DNA of 64,000 nucleotides from Falsihalocynthiibacter arcticus (GCF_000812665.2 NZ_CP014327.1:3377501-3441500); one strand, 5' to 3'. Shown: positions 26,949 through 37,178, counted from the first letter of the stretch. Notes: a model not told the origin generated them from the sequence alone. Made by a program: numbers and translations.

Positions 26949-28769
26949 ATGAAACCAGATATTTTCCAAATAACGAGGCAATCGATCTGTGCACTCGGTA
27001 TCGTTCTTGCGGCAGGAGTCGCACATGCCGAGCCCAAGCACGGCTTGTCCATGTATGGTGAGCCCGCGCTACCACATGATTTTGTGTCCCTCCCCTACGT
27101 GAACCCCGATGCGCCCAAGGGCGGGCGGATCGTTTTGGGCGAGAGTGGCAGCTTCACCAGCCTCAACCCGCACATGCAAAAATCTCAAGTTCCGTGGATG
27201 TTAAGATTTTATGGGTATGAGAGCCTGATGGGCCGCTCCTACGACGAACCCTTTACTCTTTACGGACTTTTGGCCGAATCAGTGGAGACCAGCCCCGACC
27301 GCGACTGGGTGGAATTCACCCTGCGCCCCGAGGCAAAATTCGCCGATGGCACTCCCGTTACGGTTGAAGATGTGATCTGGTCCTATGAGACATTGGGCAC
27401 AATTGGACATCCTCGATATTTGGGCGCGTGGAGCAAAGTTGACAAGATCGAAGCGACGGGCGAGCGGACCGTGCGCCTGACCTTCAACATCGACGATCGC
27501 GAGTTGGCTTTGATAATGGGCATGCGGCCGATTCTCAAGAAAGCGCAATGGGACGGGCAGGAATTCAACCAAGGCGGCTTTGATATTATCCCGATCACAA
27601 CCGCGCCCTATCAAATCGGCGATTTTGACGCTGGAAAATACGTCACCTTGGTCCGTAACCCCGATTACTGGGGCAAGGATCTGCCGTTTATGAAGGGCAA
27701 AGCCAACCTTGATGAAATCCGCATGGAGTTTTACCTTGATGGTTCGGTAATGTTTGAGGCTTTCAAAGCCGGTTTGCTAACGAGTTTCCGCGAAGGCAAT
27801 TCCGCCAAATGGGACACCCAATATGGCTTTGACGCGGTCACCCGTGGCGACATCACCAAATCCGAAATTCCACACCAACGGCCCACAGGGATCGAGGGCT
27901 TTGTGATGAACACCCGCAATCCCTTGTTTGAGGATTGGCGCGTGCGCGAGGCCTTGATTTCGCTTTATAATTTCGAGGCGATCAACGACACAATCACGGG
28001 CGGCGCTTTACCGCGCATCACTTCGTATTTCTCGAACTCGCCTTTGGGCATGCTTGCAGGCCCCGCAGAAGGGCGCGTTGCCGAATTGCTCGCGCCTTTT
28101 GCCGACACCCTCAAACCCGGAACGTTGGAGGGCTATACCCTGCCCGTTTCCGACGGCACGCTCACCAATCGCAAAGGCATTCGTCGTGCCGTGGCCCTGT
28201 TTAAAGAGGCGGGTTGGGAGATCAAAGACCATGTGATGCAAAACGCCGAAGGCACCCCCTTTGCGTTTGAAATCCTTGTGAATACAGGCGCGGACGAGAA
28301 CCTTCGCATGGGCAATATGTTCGTTGAGTCCCTTGTTCCACTGGGGATTGACGCCACGCTTACCCGCATAGACTCACCGCAACTTAAGGAACGCACACAG
28401 GTCTATGATTTTGAAATGGCCTATTACCAAGTTGGCCTGTCGCTCTCTCCTGGTAACGAGCAAATGCTGTATTGGGGCCACGAAGGCATTGAAAATCCCG
28501 GCACCCGCAACTGGATGGGGATGAATGAGCCCGCCGCCGAAGCGATGATTGATGTGATGCTCACCGCCGAGTCTCAGGATGAGTTTCAAGCCGCCGTGCG
28601 CGCCTTGGATCGCGTGTTGATTTCTGGCCGCTATGTCATTCCATTTGCGTATTCTAACATCGCACGTATTGCCCATGACAGCAGCCTCAAGTATCCAGAG
28701 CATGTGCCAATCTATGGCGACTGGATTATGTATCACCCGGATGTGTGGTGGTCAGAGGAGACAAAATGA
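26949..28769 (+). CDS. YejA-like extracellular solute-binding protein, family 5
   Basis: A 606-residue periplasmic peptide/nickel-type binding protein. The signal peptide is about residues 1-26 (ending VAHA). The mature part opens HGLSMYGEPALPHDFVSLPYVNPDAPKGG, which is characteristic of YejA, the binding component of an oligopeptide or microcin C-type importer. The start at 26949 is preceded by AGAAGGGG. No yejB, yejE or yejF genes follow; instead an entericidin-like gene overlaps its stop codon by 4 bases. It is therefore an orphan binding protein or one that uses a distant permease. Confidence 0.9.
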   Translation: MKPDIFQITRQSICALGIVLAAGVAHAEPKHGLSMYGEPALPHDFVSLPYVNPDAPKGGRIVLGESGSFTSLNPHMQKSQVPWMLRFYGYESLMGRSYDEPFTLYGLLAESVETSPDRDWVEFTLRPEAKFADGTPVTVEDVIWSYETLGTIGHPRYLGAWSKVDKIEATGERTVRLTFNIDDRELALIMGMRPILKKAQWDGQEFNQGGFDIIPITTAPYQIGDFDAGKYVTLVRNPDYWGKDLPFMKGKANLDEIRMEFYLDGSVMFEAFKAGLLTSFREGNSAKWDTQYGFDAVTRGDITKSEIPHQRPTGIEGFVMNTRNPLFEDWRVREALISLYNFEAINDTITGGALPRITSYFSNSPLGMLAGPAEGRVAELLAPFADTLKPGTLEGYTLPVSDGTLTNRKGIRRAVALFKEAGWEIKDHVMQNAEGTPFAFEILVNTGADENLRMGNMFVESLVPLGIDATLTRIDSPQLKERTQVYDFEMAYYQVGLSLSPGNEQMLYWGHEGIENPGTRNWMGMNEPAAEAMIDVMLTAESQDEFQAAVRALDRVLISGRYVIPFAYSNIARIAHDSSLKYPEHVPIYGDWIMYHPDVWWSEETK

Positions 28770-28879
28770 CAAAGTTCCTATTTATCATCGCGGCCTGTGC
28801 AAGTTTGGCCGCCTGCGCAACGGTTGACGGCGTCGGCCAAGATATCTCTACGGGTGCGCGCAAAGTCAGCAACCTGTAA
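28766..28879 (+). CDS. Entericidin-like small lipoprotein
   Basis: A 37-residue peptide, MTKFLFIIAACASLAACATV and onward, with a lipobox (LAAC) that would be cleaved and lipidated at the second cysteine. The mature part (ATVDGVGQDISTGARKVSNL) matches the entericidin EcnA/EcnB pattern G-x-G-x-D-I. These small membrane lipoproteins are of uncertain role, sometimes described as a toxin/antidote pair; only one copy is seen here. Its ATG overlaps the stop of the upstream binding-protein gene, and a terminator follows. Confidence 0.8.
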   Translation: MTKFLFIIAACASLAACATVDGVGQDISTGARKVSNL

Positions 28880-28901
28880 ACGTCTAGAGATGAACGACAA
28901 G

Positions 28902-28926
28902 AGGCGGCCTTCGGGCGGCCTTTTTT
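28902..28926 (+). terminator. Intrinsic terminator after the entericidin-like gene
   Basis: AGGC pairs with GCCT and GCC with GGC around a TTCG loop with one G-G mismatch, and six T follow directly. It is placed 22 bases after the stop codon. Confidence 0.75.
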
Positions 28927-28939
28927 GTTGTGCGCAAGG

Positions 28940-29566
28940 TTAGGTGAGCGAGGTGACCCAAAGGATGGCGGCGTCCTCCGGCGAGACCGAAATTACATTA
29001 TGGCCCATTGTTCCGTCGTAATACGCACTGTCTCCGCGACGTAATTCAACAGGTTCGTAAAACTCGGTATAGAGCTTCACCACCCCCGTAATCACATAGA
29101 GAAACTCCTCGCCATCATGGCGCACCCAGCCGTCAAATTCCTCGATACTGCGGGCGCGGATTTGGGCCCGATAGGGCAGCATTTTCTTCTGGGTCAGGGT
29201 CCCCGCGAGCAGTTCATGCTCATAAGTAGCGGTCAAATGCGCCTCGCCACTGCCCGCTTTTGTTACCGCCATCCGCCCGTTCACTTGCGCCTTTGAAGGG
29301 GCGGTAAACAGTTGCGGCACCGAAATCTCCAAACCTTCTGCCAGTTTTTTGAGCGCCTCATAGGTTGGCGACATTTGCCCGTTTTCGATTTTCGAAAGGG
29401 TTGAACGCGCAAGGCCCGCCTGTTTGGCCGCCTGTTCCAACGTCCAGTTGCGAGATTTGCGCAACTCGCGCACTCTATTACCAAGGTTGAGCGGCTCGCC
29501 GAGCGCTTCTTCGCCATTTTCGCGGGCAATCCGCACGATGCTTGTTTGGTTTGGGTCCATAACCAC
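28940..29566 (-). CDS. XRE-family transcriptional regulator with C-terminal cupin domain
   Basis: The 208-residue product has a helix-turn-helix (residues 27-85: RVRELRKSRNWTLEQAAKQAGLARSTLSKIENGQMSPTYEAL) and a cupin sensor domain (about 130-205: DGEEFLYVITGVVKLYTEFYEPVELRRGDSAYYDGTMGHNVI). Such regulators control catabolic or transport genes and sense a small ligand. The start is ATG at 29566 or 29560. It is divergent from the DsbA-family gene, with a palindromic candidate operator between them. Confidence 0.88.
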   Translation of the reverse strand: MVMDPNQTSIVRIARENGEEALGEPLNLGNRVRELRKSRNWTLEQAAKQAGLARSTLSKIENGQMSPTYEALKKLAEGLEISVPQLFTAPSKAQVNGRMAVTKAGSGEAHLTATYEHELLAGTLTQKKMLPYRAQIRARSIEEFDGWVRHDGEEFLYVITGVVKLYTEFYEPVELRRGDSAYYDGTMGHNVISVSPEDAAILWVTSLT

Positions 29567-29628
29567 CTATTATACGGGCCAATCCGCACGCGCAAGCCAT
29601 CGCCATAACCGCCGACTTCTGTGGATAT

Positions 29629-29647
29629 TTGCACAAACCCTGTGCAA
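29629..29647. promoter_or_regulatory. Palindromic candidate operator between the XRE regulator and DsbA-family genes
   Basis: TTGCACA and TGTGCAA form a perfect 7-bp dyad around AACCC, and a third TGCAA half-site follows 3 bases later. The site is intergenic between divergent genes, a usual place for autoregulation. The link to the XRE protein is inference. Confidence 0.5.
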
Positions 29648-29774
29648 CCGTGCAATTTTCGAACTCAACGGTTTACTTTGGGGCACCCTCTGGTACTTTG
29701 CGCCGAGATATTTTTGGCCAAAACCCCGTTTTGCGCCGTTTGAAACCCCACAAATCCGATCCTAGGGAGGCCAC

Positions 29775-30425
29775 ATGGTCCGTCTTGATATTATTTCCGA
29801 CCCTATTTGTCCTTGGTGCTATGTCGGCAAAGCTAACCTCGACCGCGCGTTAACTGAAAACCCAAATCATCCGTTCTCCATCGAATGGCATCCATATCAG
29901 CTCAATCCGGATATGCCGCTTGAGGGCATGGATCGGCGTGCGTATCTAGAGGGTAAATTCGGCGGTAAAGAAGGCGCGGTGACGGCCTATGCGCCGCTTG
30001 TAAAAGCCGCCGAAGCGGCTGGCTTGACGCTCAATCTTGAGGGCATCAAAACGACACCCAATACCATCAACGCGCACCGTCTTATTCACTGGGCTGGTCT
30101 TGAAGATCGTCAAATCGTAGTGGTTTCCGCGCTTTTCAAAGCGTATTTCGTTGAGGGCCGCAATATTGGCGACACGGATGTCCTCGCGGATATCGCGGAT
30201 TCCGTTGGCATGGATGCTGCCGTTGTGCGCCGTTTGTTAGAAGGTGATCAAGACATCCAAGACATCCAAGACCGCGACAAACACAGCCGCGAAATGGGCG
30301 TCACCGGCGTGCCTTGCTTTATTGTAGCAGGGCAACACGCCGTTCCCGGAGCGCAACCGCCAGAAGTCTGGGCCAAGGTCATCGCCGACATCAACGCACA
30401 GTCCGCCCAAGAGGCCAAAGACTAG
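29775..30425 (+). CDS. DsbA-family oxidoreductase, FrnE-like
   Basis: The 216-residue thioredoxin-fold protein has a CPWC active site (C12 and C15 in SDPICPWCYVGK) and no signal peptide, so it is cytoplasmic. The insertion of helices and the GVTGVPCFIVAGQHAVPGAQPPEV C-terminal block match the FrnE/2-hydroxychromene isomerase-like group. Members are disulfide oxidoreductases or isomerases, often linked to stress resistance. A GGGAGG ribosome site lies 5 bases before the start. It is probably monocistronic and shares its upstream region with the XRE regulator. Confidence 0.9.
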   Translation: MVRLDIISDPICPWCYVGKANLDRALTENPNHPFSIEWHPYQLNPDMPLEGMDRRAYLEGKFGGKEGAVTAYAPLVKAAEAAGLTLNLEGIKTTPNTINAHRLIHWAGLEDRQIVVVSALFKAYFVEGRNIGDTDVLADIADSVGMDAAVVRRLLEGDQDIQDIQDRDKHSREMGVTGVPCFIVAGQHAVPGAQPPEVWAKVIADINAQSAQEAKD

Positions 30426-30512
30426 TATTTTCAGCTTCTCGCGCACGCCAGCGCGGAAAGCATTCCTATTAAATTAGCTCCCTGCTGATTACCCCTTCAG
30501 AAAGCACACACC

Positions 30513-31712
30513 ATGGCTTCCAAACGCCTTGCCCTCCCTGAATTTGTTTCCCTTGTGGCCATGCTCTTTGCCATGATCGCGTTTTCGATTGACGCCATGC
30601 TGCCTGGCCTGCCGATGATGGGGCTCGAATTGACCCCAGATGCGCCAAATCGGATCATGCTGGTCGTCCTTGTTTTTGTACTGGGCATGGGCAGCGGAAC
30701 GTTTTTCGCAGGCGCGCTCTCGGATGCGTTTGGCCGTAAAACGGTGATCTTGCTTGGGGTCGGAATTTACCTTCTTGGTGCGTTGATTTCCTATTGGTCG
30801 CAGTCCTTGGAAGTGCTCCTCGCGGCGCGTTTTCTGCAAGGTGTTGGTGCCTCTGGACCACGGATCGCCGCCCTCGCCATGGTGCGGGACCTATATCAAG
30901 GCTCCATGATGGCGCGCGTGATGTCGATTGCGATGACGATTTTCATGATCGTCCCGGCGATTGCACCGATGATCGGTCAAGCGATCATTTTCACCTTTGG
31001 CTGGCGCGCTGTTTTCGCCGCTTTTGCCCTTGTTTCCTTCGTCGGAGGAATGTGGCTTTTGCTGCGTCAGGCAGAGACCCTCGCGCCGGAAAATATTCGG
31101 CCTTTGTCGCTAAAATCCTATTTTTCGGCGGTTGTGGAACTTTGCAAAAACCGCATCGTTATGATCTCAATGTTTGTCCAAACCCTTGTGATCACGTTCC
31201 TTTTCTCAACGATTTCCTCCATCCAGCCAACCTTTGAAATGGCCTATGGTCGGGGCGAGAGCTTCCCCTATTATTTCGCCGGTATCGCAGTGATTGCGGG
31301 GATATCGAACGTCGTTAATGCGAAATTGGTGGTCCGTTTGGGGATGCGTAAACTGATCACCTCGGCCCTTACGTGCCACGTCATCATGATGAGTATTTTC
31401 CTCGCCATGATCGTGTTTTTTGCCATGCCGTTTTGGATGTATCTTGGGCTGGTCACCGTCAATTTTCTCGTGCTCGGATTTTGCATGGGGAACCTGACAG
31501 CCCTCGCGCTTGAACCGATGGGCCATATCGCGGGGATGGCTTCGTCGATTACGGCGGGGATCTCGACGGTTCTCGGAGTGATGCTTGCGATTCCGATCAC
31601 TCAGAACTTCGACGGAACCGCCTTTGCCCTCACCATTGGGTCTTTCTTGTGTGGTTTGGGATCATTGGGATTGATGATCTACCTTGGGCCACGTCCACCC
31701 GTCGAGGCTTAG
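30513..31712 (+). CDS. MFS multidrug efflux transporter, Bcr/CflA type
   Basis: The 399-residue membrane protein has about 12 hydrophobic segments. It carries the Bcr/CflA signatures FSIDAMLPGLPMMG near the N-terminus, GALSDAFGRKTVIL (motif A between helices 2 and 3) and RFLQGVGASGPRIAALAMVRDLY. Family members expel drugs such as bicyclomycin or chloramphenicol by proton antiport. Substrate is not predictable. The gene is convergent with the AraC-type regulator and overlaps it by 4 bases. Confidence 0.92.
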   Translation: MASKRLALPEFVSLVAMLFAMIAFSIDAMLPGLPMMGLELTPDAPNRIMLVVLVFVLGMGSGTFFAGALSDAFGRKTVILLGVGIYLLGALISYWSQSLEVLLAARFLQGVGASGPRIAALAMVRDLYQGSMMARVMSIAMTIFMIVPAIAPMIGQAIIFTFGWRAVFAAFALVSFVGGMWLLLRQAETLAPENIRPLSLKSYFSAVVELCKNRIVMISMFVQTLVITFLFSTISSIQPTFEMAYGRGESFPYYFAGIAVIAGISNVVNAKLVVRLGMRKLITSALTCHVIMMSIFLAMIVFFAMPFWMYLGLVTVNFLVLGFCMGNLTALALEPMGHIAGMASSITAGISTVLGVMLAIPITQNFDGTAFALTIGSFLCGLGSLGLMIYLGPRPPVEA

Positions 31713-32413
31713 GGTCCGCGGCGCAGTTCCGAGGGGGCAATCCCTTGGCTGCGCCGAAAAGCACGCGAAAATGCGTCGCTAGAACTATACCCAAAGGTGC
31801 GGGCGACCACCGCTATGCGCCCGCCCTCCTCTAGCGCTTCGCGGGCGCGCGCAATGCGAAAACTGCGCAGATAGGTGATCGGAGCTTCGCCCATAACCTC
31901 CCGAAATTGCGCCATAAAAACCGATCTCGACATGCCTGCCTCTTGGGCCAAATCCTCCGTGCTCCATGCATGCCCTGGGCGTAGATGCACCTGTGTCAAA
32001 GCTCGCGACAACCGCGCGTCCGACAGGGCCGCCCAGACGCCTTTATCCACGGTTCCCGTCTCTAGTGCCGCACGCAAGAAATGCACGATTAGGACCTGTG
32101 CATAGCCCGCCAACAGGCTGTCTTGACCACATCTGGGCGCAGAGATTTCCCCGACAAACAACGCGACCAGCGGATGAAGCGCGTGGTCATTTGGAATGTG
32201 CATTTCAAAGCACCCAACCGAGGCCATCAAGGGGGCCACGGCCCCGCGCCCGCGCAAAACGATACTGGCCGCAACGGGTAAGGACGGATTTGCACCCGAT
32301 TTCAAAACAAACCGATCCGCAGCCTTCATGACGTGAAAATCCGCATCCTCGTTGAAATGAGGCTGTACCCGCGAGATCTGTAAAGTTTGGATGAGGGCTG
32401 CAAGTTTGTCCAA
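31709..32413 (-). CDS. AraC-family transcriptional regulator (cupin_6 type)
   Basis: The 234-residue product has an N-terminal cupin-like ligand domain (about 15-140, with GCFEMHIPNDHALHPLVALFVGE) and two C-terminal helix-turn-helices (STEDLAQEAGMSRSVFMAQFREVMGEAP; IAVVARTFGYSSSDAFSRAFRRSQGIAPSE). It is shorter at the N-terminus than many relatives, so the true start could be upstream or the cupin reduced. It is divergent from a thioredoxin-fold gene 86 bases away, a common regulator-target layout; control of that gene is inference. Confidence 0.88.
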   Translation of the reverse strand: MDKLAALIQTLQISRVQPHFNEDADFHVMKAADRFVLKSGANPSLPVAASIVLRGRGAVAPLMASVGCFEMHIPNDHALHPLVALFVGEISAPRCGQDSLLAGYAQVLIVHFLRAALETGTVDKGVWAALSDARLSRALTQVHLRPGHAWSTEDLAQEAGMSRSVFMAQFREVMGEAPITYLRSFRIARAREALEEGGRIAVVARTFGYSSSDAFSRAFRRSQGIAPSELRRGP

Positions 32414-32499
32414 AGTCAGGATTCCTGATCGGGTAAAAGAGATTTATCCGACATTAACTCCTGTATAAGAAAGAGGTCAAGCTTTTCAAAGGAACCAAA

Positions 32500-33036
32500 A
32501 TGCTTATACCTCGCCAAAAAACCCCAAACCTTACGCTTCCCCTCGTTGGTGGCGGCACGTTCGACCTTGCCACTGACGGCGCAGACCTTGGGACCGTGAT
32601 TTGCTTCTTTCGCGGCCTTCATTGCCCCGTTTGCGCGACCTACCTCAAAGAGTTGGAACGCCTGACGCCAGAGTTCGCAAAACGTGGCGTGAAAACCGTC
32701 GCAGTTTCGTCAGATGGGCTGGAGCGCAGCACGTCGATGGTAGAAAAAATCAGCGCGGATACGTTGCGCGTGGCCTATGACTTGCCGCTGCAAGAAGCCC
32801 GCGATTGGGGCCTGTATATCTCGACGTCGCGCGGAAAAACCTCCATCGGTATCGAAGAACCCGCCTTGTTCTCAGAACCAGGGTTGTTCCTCGTCAACAA
32901 GGACGGCTCCCTATTCTATCTGGCGGTGCAGTCCATGCCCTTCACCCGTCCGCATTTTTCCGAACTTCTTGCGGCCGTCGATTTCGCGATTGATAAAAGC
33001 TATCCAGCGCGCGGTGAATACACCGGCGCGGTTTAA
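32500..33036 (+). CDS. Peroxiredoxin-like (AhpC/TSA-type) protein
   Basis: A 178-residue thioredoxin-fold protein with a FFRGLHCPVCATYLKELERL active-site region. The CPVC pair resembles the peroxiredoxin-like family rather than typical 2-Cys AhpC. A second conserved block, EPALFSEPGLFLVNKDGSLFYLAVQSMPFTRP, is characteristic of this branch. No signal peptide is seen, so it should be cytoplasmic. Likely role: peroxide or disulfide reduction. It is divergent from the AraC-type gene. Confidence 0.85.
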   Translation: MLIPRQKTPNLTLPLVGGGTFDLATDGADLGTVICFFRGLHCPVCATYLKELERLTPEFAKRGVKTVAVSSDGLERSTSMVEKISADTLRVAYDLPLQEARDWGLYISTSRGKTSIGIEEPALFSEPGLFLVNKDGSLFYLAVQSMPFTRPHFSELLAAVDFAIDKSYPARGEYTGAV

Positions 33037-33068
33037 GAACGGCTCCCGCCGAGTGCACGACGCATCAA

Positions 33069-33097
33069 GATGCTTGGCCCCCGTTGGGCCGAGCATC
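33069..33097. terminator. Long hairpin between the convergent peroxiredoxin-like gene and mfd
   Basis: GATGCTTGGCCC pairs with GGGCCGAGCATC as a 12-bp stem with one G-T pair and a 5-base loop. Neither strand has a T-run after it, so it may stop transcription weakly or protect 3' ends. Confidence 0.5.
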
Positions 33098-33126
33098 GCC
33101 CCGCTCGGTAGGGGCAAGTTGCCCGA

Positions 33127-36100
33127 CTAGCTTCTTGGTTTGGTCCGTTTTTTCTCGGCGATGAGTTTCTCCGCGAGGTCTTTGGCAACCCCAAAGGCGC
33201 CACGAATTTTATCGTTTTCATTGGCCCATTCACGTTGCACAACGATCTTGTTGTCGCGCACTTTGGCATTCCCTTTTTGATCCGATATGAACTCCACCAG
33301 ACCTTGGGGCGAGGCAAATTTATCATTATGGAATTGGATAGTCACGCCCTTGGGCCCTGCATCCAGCTTGGCGATCCCTGCCCGTTTACACATTGCTTTA
33401 ATCCGCACCACCAGCAGCAAAGTGTTTACTTCGCGTGGTAATTTCCCAAATCTATCAATGAGTTCGGCGGCAAATCCTTCAAGTTCGACCTTCAACGTGA
33501 GACCAGACAGGCGCCGGTACAGACCCAAACGCACATCCAAATCGGGCACGTAGGTTTCGGGGATCAGAACCGGAACGCCAAGGTTAATCTGTGGTGCCCA
33601 TTGATCGTTGTCATCCGAAAGCCCCTCGCCTGCCCCCGATCGAATATTGGCAATCGCTTCCTCTAACATCGCTTGGTAGAGTTCAAACCCGACTTCGCGC
33701 ACATGTCCTGACTGGGCCTCGCCCAACAAGTTGCCCGCGCCGCGAATGTCCAGATCTTGGCTCGCCAGAGTGAAGCCCGCGCCAAGACTGTCCAGACTTC
33801 CCAAAACCCGCAACCGTTTCTCGGCCGTTGGCGTCAGGGGCATACGCGGTTTGGTGGTGAGATAGGCATAGGCACGAGTTTTGCTGCGGCCCACACGACC
33901 ACGAATTTGGTACAATTGCGCCAACCCAAACATATCGGCGCGATGCACGACCAGCGTATTGGCCGTTGGAATATCCAAGCCGCTTTCGACAATCGTGGTC
34001 GCGACGAGCACATCATATTTGCCGTCGTAAAACGCGTTCATCCGATCATCAAGTTCGCCTGCCGCCATTTGCCCGTGGGCCACGACATAGCTGACTTCGG
34101 GAAGCTGGGTGCGCAAGAAATCCTCCACTTCGGGCAGGTCCGCAATACGGGGCACCACGTAAAAACTTTGCCCACCACGATAATGTTCGCGCAAAAAGCC
34201 TTCGCGAATTGTGACGCTGTCAAACTCGCTGACATAGGTATGGATCGCCAGACGGTCGACCGGAGGTGTGCCGATAATCGACAAATCCCGCACGCCAGAA
34301 AGGCTCATTTGCAGCGTGCGCGGAATCGGCGTGGCTGTAAGGGTGAGCACGTGAATATCGGTGCGCATCTCTTTGAGGCGCTCTTTGTGACTGACGCCGA
34401 AACGTTGTTCCTCGTCAATTACAAGTAGTCCAAGATTTTGAAAACGCACGGTTTTCGCAAGAAGCGCATGGGTGCCGATCACGATATCGGCGGTGCCACG
34501 CTTGATGGATTCGCGGGTGTTGTGGGCTTCTTTTGCGCCGACAAATCGGCTCAGCTGGTGCACTTCAATCGGGAAGCCACGGAAGCGTTCGGCGAAGCTT
34601 TTGTAGTGTTGGCGGGCGAGCAACGTCGTGGGCGCAATCACCGCGACTTGGGCGCCGGACATCGCCGCAACAAACGCCGCGCGCATGGCAACTTCGGTTT
34701 TGCCAAAGCCCACATCGCCGCAAATCAGGCGGTCCATGGGGCGGCCGCTTTCCATGTCATCCAATGTGTCGTGAATGGCCGACATTTGATCGTCGGTTTC
34801 CGTATAGGGGAAGCGCGCGGCGAAGGCGTCCCACATGCCATCAGGAGGCGACATGATGGGGGCACGGCGCAGGGCGCGTTCGGCGGCAATACGGATAAGC
34901 TTTTCGGCAACCGCGCGGATACGCTCTTTGAGTTTGGCTTTTTTGGCTTGCCACGCGCCGCCGCCAAGCTTGTCTAGCATGCCTTCGTCGTGGCCATAAC
35001 GACTTAAAAGCTCAATATTTTCAACGGGTAGGTAAAGACGGTCGCCGCCCGCATACTCTAATAGCAAACATTCATGGGGCGCGCCCATGGCCGTGATTGT
35101 TTCAAGGCCAGTGAAGCGCCCAACCCCGTGATCGACGTGGACAACAAGGTCGCCAGCGGAGAGGCTTTGGGTTTCGGTTAGGAAATTATCGGCGCGGCGA
35201 CGGCGTTTGGTGGAGCGGATCAGGCGGTCGCCCAGCACGTCCTGCTCGGAAATAACCGTCAAGCCTTCGGCGTAAAAACCCTGTTCCAACGGCCAAACGG
35301 CTAGAAAAACGCCGCCTTTGCCGTCCGGAATATCGCGGAAATCCTTGATCAGTTGTGCGCCTTCAACGCCCTCATCCGCGATCAACCCCACTAGACGTTC
35401 GCGCGCCCCTTCCGAGAAACTGGCGACAACGACTTGATCGGACTTGCGGCGTTCGTTGATGTGTTGGCCGAGGGCTTCGAACAGATTTGCGTTTTCGAGT
35501 TGGCGTTCGGGACTGAAGTTGCGCCCGATGCGGCCACCCGCATCCACGACGCCATGGCCTGTGGATTGCGGCAATATCGCGAGGGTGACAACGCGGTGGT
35601 TCTCTACAGCTTTGCCCCAAACCACATCATCGAGATAGAGCTTTTCGGGCGGACAAGGCTTGTACACACTATCAAGGCGCATTTTTGCGGACATCGCGAG
35701 GCGGCGCGTTTCATATTGATCTACAATCCCGTCCCACCGCGCAAGACGCGCGGGACCGACTTGATCGTCAAGCACCACAGAAGCTGTTGGAATATAATCA
35801 AAAAGGGTCTCAAGACGGTCGTAAAAGAACGGCAACCAATGCTCGACACCTTGATGTTTACGCCCTGCGGAAACCGCCTCATAGAGCGGGTCATCGGTGC
35901 CCGCAGCGCCAAATTCTGTGCGATAATTCTGGCGAAAACTGGTGATCGCGGCGTCGTCTAAAATGACTTCGGAAACGGGCGCGAGTTCGATGTTTTTGAT
36001 GGTGTCTGTGGTGCGCTGGGTTTCGGCGTCAAAGCGGCGCAAACCGTCTAGCGTATCACCAAAGAAATCCATCCGAATGGGGCCGGTATCGCCGGGTGGA

Positions 36101-36618
36101 AAGATGTCGATAATGCCGCCGCGCACCGCATAATCGCCGGGTTCAGTGACGGTTGGCGCTTGGGTGAAGCCCATCCGCACCAGAAACGCCCTTAACTGGT
36201 CGATATTGATGCGCTCGCCAACCTGTGCCGAAAACGCCGCTTTGCGTAAAACATCACGCGCAGGGACAAATTGCGTGGCCGCAGAAAGCGTTGTCAAAAG
36301 GATAAAGCGTTTTGGCATGTCATGCACAAGGGCGGCCAAAACCGCCATCCGCGCCGCCGAGGTATCGGCGTTGGGCGACATACGATCAAACGGCAAACAA
36401 TCCCACGCGGGAAAGCTCAAAACCGCTGTGTCAGGCGCAAAGAAAGCAAGCGCTGCCTTGAGCGCTGCGAGGCGTTTTGCATCGCGTGCCACATGGATAA
36501 CCGCGCCGTTGGACTTGGCCAATTCCGCCAACAAAAGATGCGCGTCATAGCCTTCGGGCGCCCCGCTTTGGGTTATGTGCTTGGGCGTTGAAATGGCCAC
36601 ATCGTTCTCCGACCCCAT
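33127..36618 (-). CDS. mfd: Transcription-repair coupling factor Mfd
   Basis: The 1163-residue ATP-driven DNA translocase removes RNA polymerase stalled at lesions and recruits UvrA. The UvrB-like N-terminal part covers about 1-350. A CarD-like RNA polymerase interaction domain starts near 490 ([20 protein letters not shown]). The RecG-like motor has Walker [15 protein letters not shown], the DEEQ box [10 protein letters not shown] and motif [18 protein letters not shown]. The C-terminal TRCF domain is present ([16 protein letters not shown]). Length is normal for the family. Confidence 0.97.
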   Translation of the reverse strand: MGSENDVAISTPKHITQSGAPEGYDAHLLLAELAKSNGAVIHVARDAKRLAALKAALAFFAPDTAVLSFPAWDCLPFDRMSPNADTSAARMAVLAALVHDMPKRFILLTTLSAATQFVPARDVLRKAAFSAQVGERINIDQLRAFLVRMGFTQAPTVTEPGDYAVRGGIIDIFPPGDTGPIRMDFFGDTLDGLRRFDAETQRTTDTIKNIELAPVSEVILDDAAITSFRQNYRTEFGAAGTDDPLYEAVSAGRKHQGVEHWLPFFYDRLETLFDYIPTASVVLDDQVGPARLARWDGIVDQYETRRLAMSAKMRLDSVYKPCPPEKLYLDDVVWGKAVENHRVVTLAILPQSTGHGVVDAGGRIGRNFSPERQLENANLFEALGQHINERRKSDQVVVASFSEGARERLVGLIADEGVEGAQLIKDFRDIPDGKGGVFLAVWPLEQGFYAEGLTVISEQDVLGDRLIRSTKRRRRADNFLTETQSLSAGDLVVHVDHGVGRFTGLETITAMGAPHECLLLEYAGGDRLYLPVENIELLSRYGHDEGMLDKLGGGAWQAKKAKLKERIRAVAEKLIRIAAERALRRAPIMSPPDGMWDAFAARFPYTETDDQMSAIHDTLDDMESGRPMDRLICGDVGFGKTEVAMRAAFVAAMSGAQVAVIAPTTLLARQHYKSFAERFRGFPIEVHQLSRFVGAKEAHNTRESIKRGTADIVIGTHALLAKTVRFQNLGLLVIDEEQRFGVSHKERLKEMRTDIHVLTLTATPIPRTLQMSLSGVRDLSIIGTPPVDRLAIHTYVSEFDSVTIREGFLREHYRGGQSFYVVPRIADLPEVEDFLRTQLPEVSYVVAHGQMAAGELDDRMNAFYDGKYDVLVATTIVESGLDIPTANTLVVHRADMFGLAQLYQIRGRVGRSKTRAYAYLTTKPRMPLTPTAEKRLRVLGSLDSLGAGFTLASQDLDIRGAGNLLGEAQSGHVREVGFELYQAMLEEAIANIRSGAGEGLSDDNDQWAPQINLGVPVLIPETYVPDLDVRLGLYRRLSGLTLKVELEGFAAELIDRFGKLPREVNTLLLVVRIKAMCKRAGIAKLDAGPKGVTIQFHNDKFASPQGLVEFISDQKGNAKVRDNKIVVQREWANENDKIRGAFGVAKDLAEKLIAEKKRTKPRS

Positions 36619-36635
36619 GAGGGGTTATTTTATAA

Positions 36636-37178
36636 TTAGTTGAACAAAACGCTGTAGTTCATGTTCTGGGCCATGCCCCACATTGCGGTCGTAAAGATAG
36701 AGAGAACGCCGAGGAGCTGCACGTAAATACGGTGACGCATCAATTGCTTCACAAGGGCGAGGCCCTGTGGTTTTTTTTCGTCAATAAGGCGCGCTGTCGA
36801 AATCGAAATAAGCCCGACGATCGACATAGGGAACAGCAAAAGGAACACCGCTTGGGCGAATTCGACATTGTAGTAGAAACCCAGCATGGCAAGACCCGTG
36901 AGCACAAAACAGCTAAATCCAAGCAACCAAAGTCCGGACACCGAGGAGATATACAGGATGCGATTGCAACTAATCCGCGTGAGGGATTGAAGATCATCCA
37001 TCGCCTCGCCGCCGCGTTTTTTCGCCCGTTGAATCATATCCAGCGGCACACCCAAAACCCAATGGCTGGCCGAAGACCAAACAACCGCAAGACCAATCCA
37101 GTACCAGAGGTTTGAAAATGAGCGTAAATCAATCAGTTCACGAACTGTGGCGTACAAGTCCAAGGGGCATTCCTTCAT
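36636..37178 (-). CDS. Conserved membrane protein, four predicted transmembrane segments
   Basis: A 180-residue protein with hydrophobic segments at about residues 22-42, 76-98, 104-126 and 150-170. A conserved-looking start (LYATVRELIDLRSFSNLWYWIGLAVVW) matches a Rhodobacteraceae family that I recall being labelled as a SufBCD-complex component in databases. Nothing in the sequence supports an iron-sulfur role and no suf genes are near. It lies 17 bases upstream of mfd on the same strand and may be co-transcribed. It is divergent from hemB. Confidence 0.75.
   Translation of the reverse strand: MKECPLDLYATVRELIDLRSFSNLWYWIGLAVVWSSASHWVLGVPLDMIQRAKKRGGEAMDDLQSLTRISCNRILYISSVSGLWLLGFSCFVLTGLAMLGFYYNVEFAQAVFLLLFPMSIVGLISISTARLIDEKKPQGLALVKQLMRHRIYVQLLGVLSIFTTAMWGMAQNMNYSVLFN

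Noticed and set aside
26842-27075. A 77-codon minus-strand frame upstream of bdhA
   Set aside because: Overlaps the yejA-like start and the small-RNA promoter, and has no recognisable features.
36636-37178. Naming the four-span membrane protein a SufBCD component
   Set aside because: That database label, as I recall it, is not supported by motifs or neighbours here.
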